Part shown: piece by piece, positions 56,770 to 64,000 of the stretch
How positions within the stretch are numbered: the first letter of the stretch is position 1
Layout: every line of letters starts with the position of its first letter
Source of the DNA: Chloroflexota bacterium
GTDB lineage: Bacteria > Chloroflexota > Anaerolineae > Aggregatilineales > Phototrophicaceae
NCBI GenBank assembly: GCA_011523735.1
Contig: WTGB01000027.1
Coordinates: forward strand, 1 to 64,000
Length of the DNA: 64,000 nt
Direction: 5' to 3'
Program-made: the position numbers and the translations under genes
Notes under the pieces: generated by a model
Seen by the model: only the letters and a program-made list of their open reading frames with translations
Told to the model about the DNA's origin: nothing
The model's database searches: none

Positions 56770-57576
56770 ATGTTAAGACAGTTTGTAGAGCGTAAAGTAC
56801 GCAGACAGATCGTACACAGGAGCCTGCTCATCTCTGCGATCGCTTTTGTCGGCATTCTCGCGCTTTTGCATACGCAGGGAACAGAAGGGCTGCTGCGGCC
56901 CGTGAGTATGTTCACCGACAACTTCAGTGGCGCGCTGCATAATATCGCCATGGCTCTGTCTGGCGCGTCCGTCAAAGGCTTCACACTCTCCCCACAAGGC
57001 AGCTATATGATTACCTATGAGGGCGGCGCCCCAGCGATCTGGCTACCGGCCGGCTATCTCGGCTCGGCATTACTCGGCTCCCTCATTTTCTTTCTGGTCA
57101 ATCGCGCTCCGCACTTGCTGCGCGGGATTACAGCGCTGACTGGGGTCTTCACGGTAGGCTACCTGGCTCTGTTCATCCGTCCGGACGCCACAGGAGACTG
57201 GCTCTCCTGGATTGCATGCGCTGGCTTCGGCACACTGCTGATCGCCTTAGGTTGGAAGGGACGCGGCGACATCAACCAGTTCTGGTCCTGGCGCTCGCTT
57301 ACGCAGATTGTCATGACGGTCGTAGCGCTAATGACCGCCTTGCACATTGTGCTAGATTTGCCCTACGTCTTGTCGACTCCGGCGCGTCACCCCGATGATG
57401 CGAACACGATTGTAAATGCGGTAGCCGCCTTCGCAGAAGAGGTCTTGGGGGGCGCTTCGGTATCCCTCATCGCTTATTCCTGGTCGGCAATCGCCATCGC
57501 TATGCTTGGCTTCGCCTTCTATCGCAGCATCACGCAACAGTTGAAGCAGATTCCCAAGAACGACGATATCGTGTAG
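56770..57576 (+). CDS. M50-like paralogue lacking the HExxH motif
   Basis: 268-residue membrane protein related to the preceding gene. The alignment is clear: KGFTLSPQGSYMITYEGGAPAIWLPAGYLGSALLGSLIFFLVNR here against GFTVSPDGSGYAVTSGG...PAGYLGAALFGSLLFYLTNR there. At the position of HEAGHSLA this protein has SGALHNIAMAL, so the glutamate and first histidine are missing. It also lacks most of the N-terminal 110 residues. AGGAG precedes the ATG, 59 bases after its paralogue. It probably is a regulatory or pseudo-enzyme partner rather than a broken gene, since the frame is intact. Confidence 0.75.
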   Translation: MLRQFVERKVRRQIVHRSLLISAIAFVGILALLHTQGTEGLLRPVSMFTDNFSGALHNIAMALSGASVKGFTLSPQGSYMITYEGGAPAIWLPAGYLGSALLGSLIFFLVNRAPHLLRGITALTGVFTVGYLALFIRPDATGDWLSWIACAGFGTLLIALGWKGRGDINQFWSWRSLTQIVMTVVALMTALHIVLDLPYVLSTPARHPDDANTIVNAVAAFAEEVLGGASVSLIAYSWSAIAIAMLGFAFYRSITQQLKQIPKNDDIV

Positions 57577-57599
57577 CCGAGCACTGCAAAGTCAAAGCT

Positions 57600-57629
57600 A
57601 AAGGGTGCGCCAAACGGCGCGCTCTTTTT
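57600..57629 (+). terminator. Terminator of the M50-like pair
   Basis: AAAGGGTGCGCC (57600-57611) pairs with GGCGCGCTCTTT (57616-57627) around AAAC, twelve pairs with two G-U, and the T tract continues TTTTT. A strong intrinsic terminator. Confidence 0.9.
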
Positions 57630-57689
57630 GTTCCGCGCTTGCTAACGGCGATTCTTCCCCTACCAGGAATAAACTTGTGGTTCCTACTT

Positions 57690-57752
57690 GATTTCAGATA
57701 GTGAAATCTGTATTTCATTATAGGTTGCAAAACAAATTAACTTATGTTAAAT
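57690..57752 (+). promoter_or_regulatory. Promoter region with three palindromes upstream of the metal ATPase
   Basis: GATTTCA-5-TGAAATC at 57690-57708 is perfect and overlaps a second one, TGAAAT-CTGT-ATTTCA at 57702-57717. TTGCAA (57725-57730) and TTAAAT (57747-57752), spaced 16, are candidate -35 and -10 boxes, and a third palindrome, TTAAC-TTAT-GTTAA (57737-57750), lies between them. Operators between -35 and -10 are typical of metal-sensing repressors. No regulator gene is adjacent. Confidence 0.5.
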
Positions 57753-57797
57753 TAAATGGAAATCATGTGATGGTACGTAATTAACCGCGATAACATA

Positions 57798-59762
57798 ATG
57801 AGCGCAGGTACAGCACATTCGCCCAAGCAGATGCAGCACATTTATGTTCCCGCCCGTGTACTAAGCGAAGAATGGCTGGCGCCTCGCCTAGTGGCATTGA
57901 CGCTGGTCGCTATCGTGCTGAGCTTCCTCGGTGAACGCGCCGGGATACAGTCGGGTTTCTTGCTCGCGCTGAATATCGTTTCTTATCTTGCGGGCGGCTT
58001 CTTCGGCACCAAGACGGCAATCGAGAGCCTTCGCGCGGGCGAAATTGATATCGATCTGCTGATGATATTGGCAGCTCTGGGCGCGGCGGTGATCGGACAG
58101 TGGCATGAAGGCGCGATCCTGCTCTTCCTCTTTTCGTTAAGCAACGTTCTGCAAGACTATGCCATAGGTCGCAGTCGAAATGCGATCAAGAGCCTGTTCA
58201 CGCTTTATCCTGAAGTGGCAAAGGTCAAGCGCGGCGAGACAATAACTGTGCTCGCTATCAAAGAGATAAGAATCGGCGACACAGTCTTGATCGAACCGGG
58301 CGAACGAATCCCAGTTGATGGCGATGTCATCGGGGGCAGTTCGGCTGTTGACGAAAGCCCGATCACCGGCGAGTCAATACCAGCGGACAAGTCCGTTGGG
58401 GATCGCGTTTATGCTGGCAGTCTGAACATTCAAGGCATCCTCGACGTGCGCGCTCAATGCTTGGCTGAGCAAACTACGTTATCAAGGATCATCAGATCGG
58501 TTGAAGAGGCGCAGGAAAGCAAAGCACCAACAGAACGCTTTCTTGACCGATTCGAACAGCGTTATGCCAAAATAATCATTCTGTCTGTCATGCTGTTTAT
58601 TGTAGTTCCGCCTGCGCTCGGTCTGACCGACTTTCGAAGCAATTTCTACCGCGCGATGGTCTTGCTGACGGTGGCGTCGCCTTGTGCTCTAGTGATCAGC
58701 GTTCCCTCCGCTTTCATCTCCGCTATCGCTTCGGCCGCCCGTAACGGCGTCCTCTTTAAGGGCGGCGCGAGCCTGGAGCAGCTTGCCGCCGTCAAGGCAT
58801 TCGCCTTCGACAAAACGGGCACACTGACGCTCGGTCAGCCGGAGGTGACTGACCTCGTTTGCGCGTCCGGCGTAACTGACACGACGCTGATCGCGATGGC
58901 GGCTTCAGCTGAGGCGCGCTCGGAGCATCCGCTGGCGAAGGCGATCGTGTCATACGGCGACCGAGCCAATATACCAACATCGCAGCCAGAGCAATTTGCG
59001 GCTGTCCCAGGTCACGGCGTCCGCGCGCGAGTGAACGGGCGCGAAGTACGGGTAGGCAGGGTATCGCGGTTGGAGAGCAGTGCGACATCCCCTGACTGGA
59101 TGCAACAGGCGCAAACGAAGCTTGAGCTCGAAGGCAAGACGGTCGTTGCGGTGTTATGTGACAAGGCTTGGCTAGGGTTGATCGCGTTGGCGGATCAAAG
59201 CCGAGCAGAAGCGGCTTTGCTGGTCAACGCGCTAAGAGAAGTCGGCATCGTGTCAGTCATGCTGACGGGCGATAACCGGCGTGTAGCCAAATCAATCGCT
59301 GCCGAGATTGGCATAGAACGCGTTTATGCCGAGCTGCTGCCGGAGGACAAAGCCGAAGTCCTGCGCAATCTACAGCAAGAATTCGGCGCGGTGGCGATGG
59401 TCGGCGATGGCATCAACGATGCGCCCGCATTAGCCCTGGCGGAAGTCGGTGTTGCAATGGGTGGCGCAGGCACAGACATCGCGTTGGAAACTTCGGATGT
59501 TGTGCTGATGGGTGACCGTCTCGAGCGCATTATAGATGCGGTGAGACTGAGCAAGCGCGCGAGACATGTCGTGCAACAAAATATCTTGTTTTCTCTGGCA
59601 GTAATCGCCATGTTAACGCTAGGCGTTTTTGCTGTAGAACTTCCGCTGCCTTTGGGAGTGCTTGGACACGAAGGCAGCACCGTAATAGTGGTGCTGAATG
59701 GATTGCTGAGTTTACTTGTGCTGCCAGAGATTCGCCGACAGCGGCTAGCGCGGGGGCACTAG
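57798..59762 (+). CDS. P1B-4-type heavy-metal ATPase
   Basis: Inner-membrane metal efflux ATPase, 654 residues. The membrane metal site is SPC (294-296), not CPC, and HEGS lies near residue 624 in the last membrane region: together the P1B-4 signature, associated with Co2+, Fe2+, Ni2+ or Zn2+ export. The phosphorylation motif is DKTGTLT (Asp338), with MLTGDNRR and VGDGINDAPAL following. There is no N-terminal CxxC metal-binding domain, as usual for this subgroup. The promoter region holds palindromes that suggest metal control. Its stop codon shares CTAG with the convergent acyl-CoA synthetase. Confidence 0.9.
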   Translation: MSAGTAHSPKQMQHIYVPARVLSEEWLAPRLVALTLVAIVLSFLGERAGIQSGFLLALNIVSYLAGGFFGTKTAIESLRAGEIDIDLLMILAALGAAVIGQWHEGAILLFLFSLSNVLQDYAIGRSRNAIKSLFTLYPEVAKVKRGETITVLAIKEIRIGDTVLIEPGERIPVDGDVIGGSSAVDESPITGESIPADKSVGDRVYAGSLNIQGILDVRAQCLAEQTTLSRIIRSVEEAQESKAPTERFLDRFEQRYAKIIILSVMLFIVVPPALGLTDFRSNFYRAMVLLTVASPCALVISVPSAFISAIASAARNGVLFKGGASLEQLAAVKAFAFDKTGTLTLGQPEVTDLVCASGVTDTTLIAMAASAEARSEHPLAKAIVSYGDRANIPTSQPEQFAAVPGHGVRARVNGREVRVGRVSRLESSATSPDWMQQAQTKLELEGKTVVAVLCDKAWLGLIALADQSRAEAALLVNALREVGIVSVMLTGDNRRVAKSIAAEIGIERVYAELLPEDKAEVLRNLQQEFGAVAMVGDGINDAPALALAEVGVAMGGAGTDIALETSDVVLMGDRLERIIDAVRLSKRARHVVQQNILFSLAVIAMLTLGVFAVELPLPLGVLGHEGSTVIVVLNGLLSLLVLPEIRRQRLARGH

Positions 59763-61564
59763 CGGCGGAATTGTGTATGTTCCCATTCGGCGAAATGCTC
59801 CTGCAACTTGAGACGTTGGTACTTCCCCGTTGAAGTCACGGGAACATCGCGGCCGAATACAACAACCTTGGGAGACTTTTCAAACGTCATGCGCGCGCGG
59901 CATCTGGCGATGATCGCCTCGGCATCAAGCTTTGCGCCGTCTTCCAAAACGACGTAAACACCAACCTCTTCACCATAATAGACATTCTCGAAGCCTACCG
60001 CCAAGCCCACTTTGACGCCATCAATGCCTAGCAACACCTCTTCTATATCGAACGGACTGAACTTGACTCCGCCGCGGTTGATTAATTCTTTGATGCGCCC
60101 GGTGATGAAGAAGAAGGGTCTGTTATTCTCGTCCCGCAAGAAGAAGCCTTCATCGCCACTGCGAAACCATTGGAACTTGAATGTTTCAGCGTTGGCGTCA
60201 GGCCGCTTGAAGTAACCCTGCATGACATTATGCCCGCGGATGCAAATCTCGCCTCGTTCGCCCTCTCCCAGCTTAAGGCCGCTGCCATCAGCGGCAAAGA
60301 TCGCCATCTCATTCGCTTCGATGGGGCAACCAATACTGGGATAAGCATGATCCAGCAGCCAGTGCTGATTTGCCTGCCACGACAGACTGATAGGCAAAAA
60401 GCAGGAATAACAGGTCGTTTCGCTTAAGCCGTAGCCATGCAGGAGAGTAATGCCGAACATTTCGCTGAATGCTCTGGCCAGCGCCACCGAAAGCGTACCA
60501 GCCCCACATATCAGATGACGAAAATGCGTCAGGTTGCGTCGATTGATGCCCCCTCCAAATATCGTATTGCCGGCTTCCCGCTCACGCTCGCCGAATTCAA
60601 TGAGGAACTGCAGCAATGTCGGTACGACGCTGACGACATTGACGCGATCTCGCACGATCCGCTCCCAAAAATGCGAGACGCTGAAACGGCGATTGAGCAC
60701 TGTTGAGCCGCCAACATACAGAGGCATGATTAACGTCACCACGATGCCGTTGACATGATGGATCGGCAAAACGCACATCATACGTTGATTGCCTGTGACT
60801 GCTTGCCACTGGCTAATTCCCTGGGCATCGACGAGCAGATTGTATTGCGCGAGAATGACGCCTTTGGGCCTGCCAGTGGTGCCGCTGGTATAGACCAGCA
60901 GCGCTTCATCCGCCAGGCTCGCGCTGGCATCGTTGCCTTCATTGAGAGGCATGTCTGACGATTTGGCGCCCGACTCATCAGCGAGAAAAGTTGTGGGGCG
61001 GCTCGCGATCTCGGCGTGGAAGTCAATATACCGGTCCCCGCGGTTTCCACCGACAGCTACAATCTGCGCAATATTGGGCGCGCCCTCATCATCGCCAAGC
61101 CCGCTGATGATATTTTCAGCGCGTTGGAGATATTCGACGCGGACGAAACAGACCTTGGCTTCGCTATTGCGCAGGATGTAAGCGATTCGGCGGTCGTCTT
61201 CGGCGACATTCTGCGGCGCGACCGCAGCGCCGATCACCCAGCAGGCGAAATATATCAGGACCGTGTCGACATGGTTGTAAGCGATCGTTGCCACGCGATC
61301 GCCGCGGCGGATGCCAAGATCTTCATACATAAAATTTGCCGCTTGATGAACGCGCGCATTAAACTCAGCATAGTTGAGCTCCTGTCTAGAGCCATCTTCG
61401 TCGTAGAAAATCAGAAAGGTTTTCTGTCCTGAAGTCTTGCTGTGAAGAGATAGCAAATCGCGGATATTACGAAAGGGAACCTTTCGCATTTCCTGCGGAA
61501 TGCCGTCTTTCAGGTGCGCTTGATGTATATTGGCGACAGTAAGGGAGTCCATATTGCTGGACAT
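59759..61564 (-). CDS. AMP-dependent acyl-CoA synthetase/ligase
   Basis: 601-residue ANL-superfamily enzyme that activates a carboxylic acid through an acyl-AMP to acyl-CoA. The P-loop is VYTSGTTGRPKGV near residue 225, followed by HGYGLSETTC, the QSGDEGFF-like FRSGDEGFFLRDENNR with ITGRIKELINRGG in the hinge, and TSTGKYQRLKL with the C-terminal catalytic lysine. GGAGAG lies six bases before the ATG. Chain length of the substrate is not predictable. It stands alone, convergent with the metal ATPase. Confidence 0.9.
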   Translation of the reverse strand: MSSNMDSLTVANIHQAHLKDGIPQEMRKVPFRNIRDLLSLHSKTSGQKTFLIFYDEDGSRQELNYAEFNARVHQAANFMYEDLGIRRGDRVATIAYNHVDTVLIYFACWVIGAAVAPQNVAEDDRRIAYILRNSEAKVCFVRVEYLQRAENIISGLGDDEGAPNIAQIVAVGGNRGDRYIDFHAEIASRPTTFLADESGAKSSDMPLNEGNDASASLADEALLVYTSGTTGRPKGVILAQYNLLVDAQGISQWQAVTGNQRMMCVLPIHHVNGIVVTLIMPLYVGGSTVLNRRFSVSHFWERIVRDRVNVVSVVPTLLQFLIEFGEREREAGNTIFGGGINRRNLTHFRHLICGAGTLSVALARAFSEMFGITLLHGYGLSETTCYSCFLPISLSWQANQHWLLDHAYPSIGCPIEANEMAIFAADGSGLKLGEGERGEICIRGHNVMQGYFKRPDANAETFKFQWFRSGDEGFFLRDENNRPFFFITGRIKELINRGGVKFSPFDIEEVLLGIDGVKVGLAVGFENVYYGEEVGVYVVLEDGAKLDAEAIIARCRARMTFEKSPKVVVFGRDVPVTSTGKYQRLKLQEHFAEWEHTQFRR

Positions 61565-61816
61565 TTGGTTTCTCTCCGGCGTCGTCTTTCAAATGCCATA
61601 TCAGTATAGCAAGCACATTCCCAAAATGTACAAAGAAATCGCAGTTAGCAAGCGGGAAAGACTAATGAAATTCATTTCCCAAGGCGCTTTGAACGATACC
61701 TGATAATGCTTCTGATGCTCTGATAAACTGGCGCAGTAAAGAGGAGAATTCACTGCTTCCGTGTATTCATTTGAAGCCATGAATCAGTACATGTTCAGAA
61801 TTGAGAGCGAACCGAG

Positions 61817-63151
61817 ATGAGACAACTTTCTGTGGTAGGCTCCGGCTATGTGGGATTGGTCACGGGCACCTGTTTCGCCGATATGGGCAACAGCGTCACA
61901 TTGATAGACATCGACGAACGCAAGATCGACATGCTGCAAGCGGGCGAAATGCCAATCTACGAGCCAGGCTTGGCGGAGATGGTACAGCGGAATACCGATG
62001 CAGGACGGATGCGCTTCACCACATGCTATGCCGAGGGACTCGAAGGAGCCGAGTTTGTCTTCGTCTGCGTCGGCACGCCATCCGGCGTCGATGGCGAGGC
62101 GGATTTGCAATACGTGCGAGCGGCCGCACAGACCATCGCCAAGACCATGAGCCAGCCGCTTATCGTCATCAACAAGTCAACTGTGCCGGTCGGCACCGGG
62201 GATTGGACGACCGAAATCATCAGCAGCAATCAACCAGAACCGGTGGATTTCGCGGTGGTATCTTGTCCGGAATTCCTGCGGGAAGGGGCGGCGATCTCCG
62301 ACTTCATGCAGCCAGATCGCACCGTATTGGGTTCGTCTGATCCTTCGGCTGCCGAGAAGGTGGCAGAGCTTTACGCGCCCCTCGATGCGCCGATAGTTAT
62401 CACAGATATTCGTACAGCGGAAATGATCAAGTATGCGTCTAACGCCTTCCTGGCCACGCGGATAAGTTTCATCAACGAGATAAGCATCATCTGCGAGCGG
62501 CTGGGCGCCGATGTGACCGAAGTTGCGCGCGGCATGGGCTTCGACAAGCGAATCGGACCGCATTTCTTGCAAGCTGGCATCGGCTTTGGCGGCTCATGCT
62601 TCCCTAAGGATGTCAAAGCGCTGGCGAATATGGCTCAGACTCATGGCATGCACCCGCAGTTGCTCAATGCCGTTATGGAGATCAACGCCTTTCAGCGCCG
62701 GCAGATCACGCTGAAAGCCCGAGAATTGCTGGGCGGCAGCGTGAGCGGCAAGACGGTTGCGCTGCTGGGTTTGGCATTTAAGCAGAATACTGACGACACC
62801 CGCGAGTCGCCATCGCTCACAGTGGCGCGGTCACTGCTGAATCAAGGAGCGATCGTCAAGGCTTACGATCCGGTGGCGATGGCGAATGCCAGCCGGGATG
62901 TGCCGGGTATCATGATGTGCGACAATCCCTATAGCGCGGCGGACCAAAGCGATGCTCTGCTGGTGCTCACGCCATGGAATGAGTTCAAACAACTGGATAT
63001 GAGACGCGTACGGAAGTCAATGAATCGCCCGATCATCATTGACGGCCGCAATATGTACAACCCCGACGAACTGAAAGCGATCGGCTTTGTCTACCGTGGC
63101 GTCGGCCGCGGCTACAACGGCGAAGGCACCTTGGCGAACGGCGACGACTGA
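61817..63151 (+). CDS. ugd: UDP-glucose 6-dehydrogenase
   Basis: 444-residue NAD-dependent enzyme making UDP-glucuronate for surface polysaccharides. The Rossmann part opens [30 protein letters not shown] follows, and the catalytic cysteine is Cys261 in [14 protein letters not shown]. The C-terminal domain has [18 protein letters not shown] and a final nucleotide-sugar domain. GDP-mannose dehydrogenase is the nearest alternative, but the segments match the UDP-glucose branch. It is preceded by a 250-base divergent gap. Confidence 0.92.
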   Translation: MRQLSVVGSGYVGLVTGTCFADMGNSVTLIDIDERKIDMLQAGEMPIYEPGLAEMVQRNTDAGRMRFTTCYAEGLEGAEFVFVCVGTPSGVDGEADLQYVRAAAQTIAKTMSQPLIVINKSTVPVGTGDWTTEIISSNQPEPVDFAVVSCPEFLREGAAISDFMQPDRTVLGSSDPSAAEKVAELYAPLDAPIVITDIRTAEMIKYASNAFLATRISFINEISIICERLGADVTEVARGMGFDKRIGPHFLQAGIGFGGSCFPKDVKALANMAQTHGMHPQLLNAVMEINAFQRRQITLKARELLGGSVSGKTVALLGLAFKQNTDDTRESPSLTVARSLLNQGAIVKAYDPVAMANASRDVPGIMMCDNPYSAADQSDALLVLTPWNEFKQLDMRRVRKSMNRPIIIDGRNMYNPDELKAIGFVYRGVGRGYNGEGTLANGDD

Positions 63152-63184
63152 TATGAATTCCGCGCCTCAATCTATAGTCGAAGG

Positions 63185-64000
63185 CTACAACGCGGCTATC
63201 TCCGACTGCCAAGGCTGACCGCGTAATCCGCCCATTTCGCTCGCCACCGCGCGGCCGCATTGGCAAGCGATTGCCAGGCATGTTTCCAGTGACAGTTCAT
63301 TTAGCCAGCCAGCCAAGAAGCCGGCGTCAAAGCTGTCTCCCGCGCCAATTCCGTCACCGCCGCTCTCTGCCGGAATCACGGACTGGCTTATTCTCTTCCT
63401 TTGAAACCAGGCGGATGCGCCCGCTTCCGCTTGTTTAACGACCAGCAGCGGCGCCCGCTCCTGCAAAAACTCGATTGCGGCGGAGAAATCCGGCTCGCCA
63501 CTTAGGTGAAGCGCCTCCTGCGCGTTTGGCAGCAGGATGTCGATGTGCTCCAGCGCCCGCAGGAACCCATGATTCCACCGGCCTTGCGGATCCCAGTTTG
63601 TGTCCAGCGAAACGGACAAACCCAGCCGCTTGGCGCTTTGTAGAATGTCGACCCAATGCGGCAGTAAACCGGTTTGCAAGTATAAGCTGCCATAATGTAA
63701 ATGCCGGGCGGAAGCCAAAATGTCGTCCGATACATCCGCGACCGTAAGGGCATTCAGCGAGCCAAGATGAGTGAGCATGGCGCGGTCGTCTGCCTGCGCC
63801 AGATGAACTGTAATGCCGGTTCGCAGCCTGGAATCGACTTTGATATATTGCGTATCGACGCCGGCGGTTGCCAGAGTATCTACGATCAACTGACCGAAGG
63901 CATCATCCCCTACTCTGCCCAAGAGCCGGACTTTCAAACCAAGCTTGGCTGCTTGCGCCGCGAAAATGCAGCAGGAGCCGCCCATTTCGAGATGGTATCC
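63185..64000 (-). CDS. PfkB-family carbohydrate kinase (partial, cut by window end)
   Basis: The N-terminus lies beyond the right edge; the open frame enters from 64000 with YHLEMGGSCCIFAAQAAKLG, the family's substrate/nucleotide region. FDTNWDPQGRW-like residues and the anion-hole motif GGDGIGAGDSFDAGFLAGWL near the C-terminus (with catalytic Asp in GAGDSFDAG) identify a ribokinase/PfkB kinase. Substrate unclear; GGSCC in place of the usual GGSAAN is unusual. It is convergent with ugd. Confidence 0.85.
   Translation of the reverse strand, partial: GYHLEMGGSCCIFAAQAAKLGLKVRLLGRVGDDAFGQLIVDTLATAGVDTQYIKVDSRLRTGITVHLAQADDRAMLTHLGSLNALTVADVSDDILASARHLHYGSLYLQTGLLPHWVDILQSAKRLGLSVSLDTNWDPQGRWNHGFLRALEHIDILLPNAQEALHLSGEPDFSAAIEFLQERAPLLVVKQAEAGASAWFQRKRISQSVIPAESGGDGIGAGDSFDAGFLAGWLNELSLETCLAIACQCGRAVASEMGGLRGQPWQSEIAAL

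Overview
The window looks like a chromosomal segment of a bacterium, most plausibly a member of the Chloroflexota (Anaerolineae-like). That placement is inferred from the gene families, the GC-rich housekeeping sequence and the style of the TIR/NACHT proteins; there is no rRNA or other phylogenetic marker to prove it. I see no tRNA, rRNA, CRISPR array, transposase, integrase or phage gene. The organism probably respires oxygen (Rieske oxygenase, PQQ-type sugar dehydrogenase, NADP isocitrate dehydrogenase), takes up amino acids, and reads UGA as selenocysteine in at least two genes.

Layout. 1-5 kb: RNase J and a short sugar-nucleotide operon (glycosyltransferase, WecD-like acetyltransferase, WecE-like aminotransferase), all on the minus strand. 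5-9 kb: isocitrate dehydrogenase, then convergent arsenate reductase and molybdate uptake genes modA/modB (no modC). 9-20 kb: plus-strand housekeeping genes: SH3b protein, membrane protein, primary-type sigma factor, aminotransferase, MFS transporter, TrmB with an extra domain, a catalytic/non-catalytic M16 protease pair, a TfoX C-terminal-domain protein and FabF.

20-24 kb: a minus-strand redox cluster. It contains a UGSC-motif selenoprotein, a thioredoxin-fold protein directly upstream of it, an AhpD-like selenoprotein with a CxxU centre, and two unknown proteins. Each selenoprotein is cut in two by a UGA that naive gene calling reads as a stop. 24.7-25.9 kb: glycosyltransferase. 26-35 kb: a branched-chain amino acid ABC operon with two substrate-binding paralogues, LivH, an enlarged LivM, LivG and LivF, followed by an aminoglycoside-phosphotransferase-like kinase and a convergent EamA transporter.

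35.8-44.6 kb is the most unusual part: four genes in a row encoding a TIR-STAND NTPase-HEAT protein, a TIR-FGE-sulfatase-like protein, a small protein and a NACHT NTPase. The small protein and the NACHT protein share a GHVxFAGxD motif. This has the architecture of an NLR-like antiphage or self/non-self conflict system, and I consider it the best candidate for a new system here.

44.7-64 kb: sugar dehydrogenase, an internally duplicated coiled-coil membrane protein, mannose-6-phosphate isomerase, ClpB, a Trm112-like protein, a secreted glycoside hydrolase-like protein, a flippase-like membrane protein, a Rieske oxygenase, a tandem M50-like protease pair in which the second copy has lost HExxH, a P1B-4 metal ATPase with palindromes in its promoter region, an acyl-CoA synthetase, UDP-glucose dehydrogenase and a PfkB kinase cut by the window edge.
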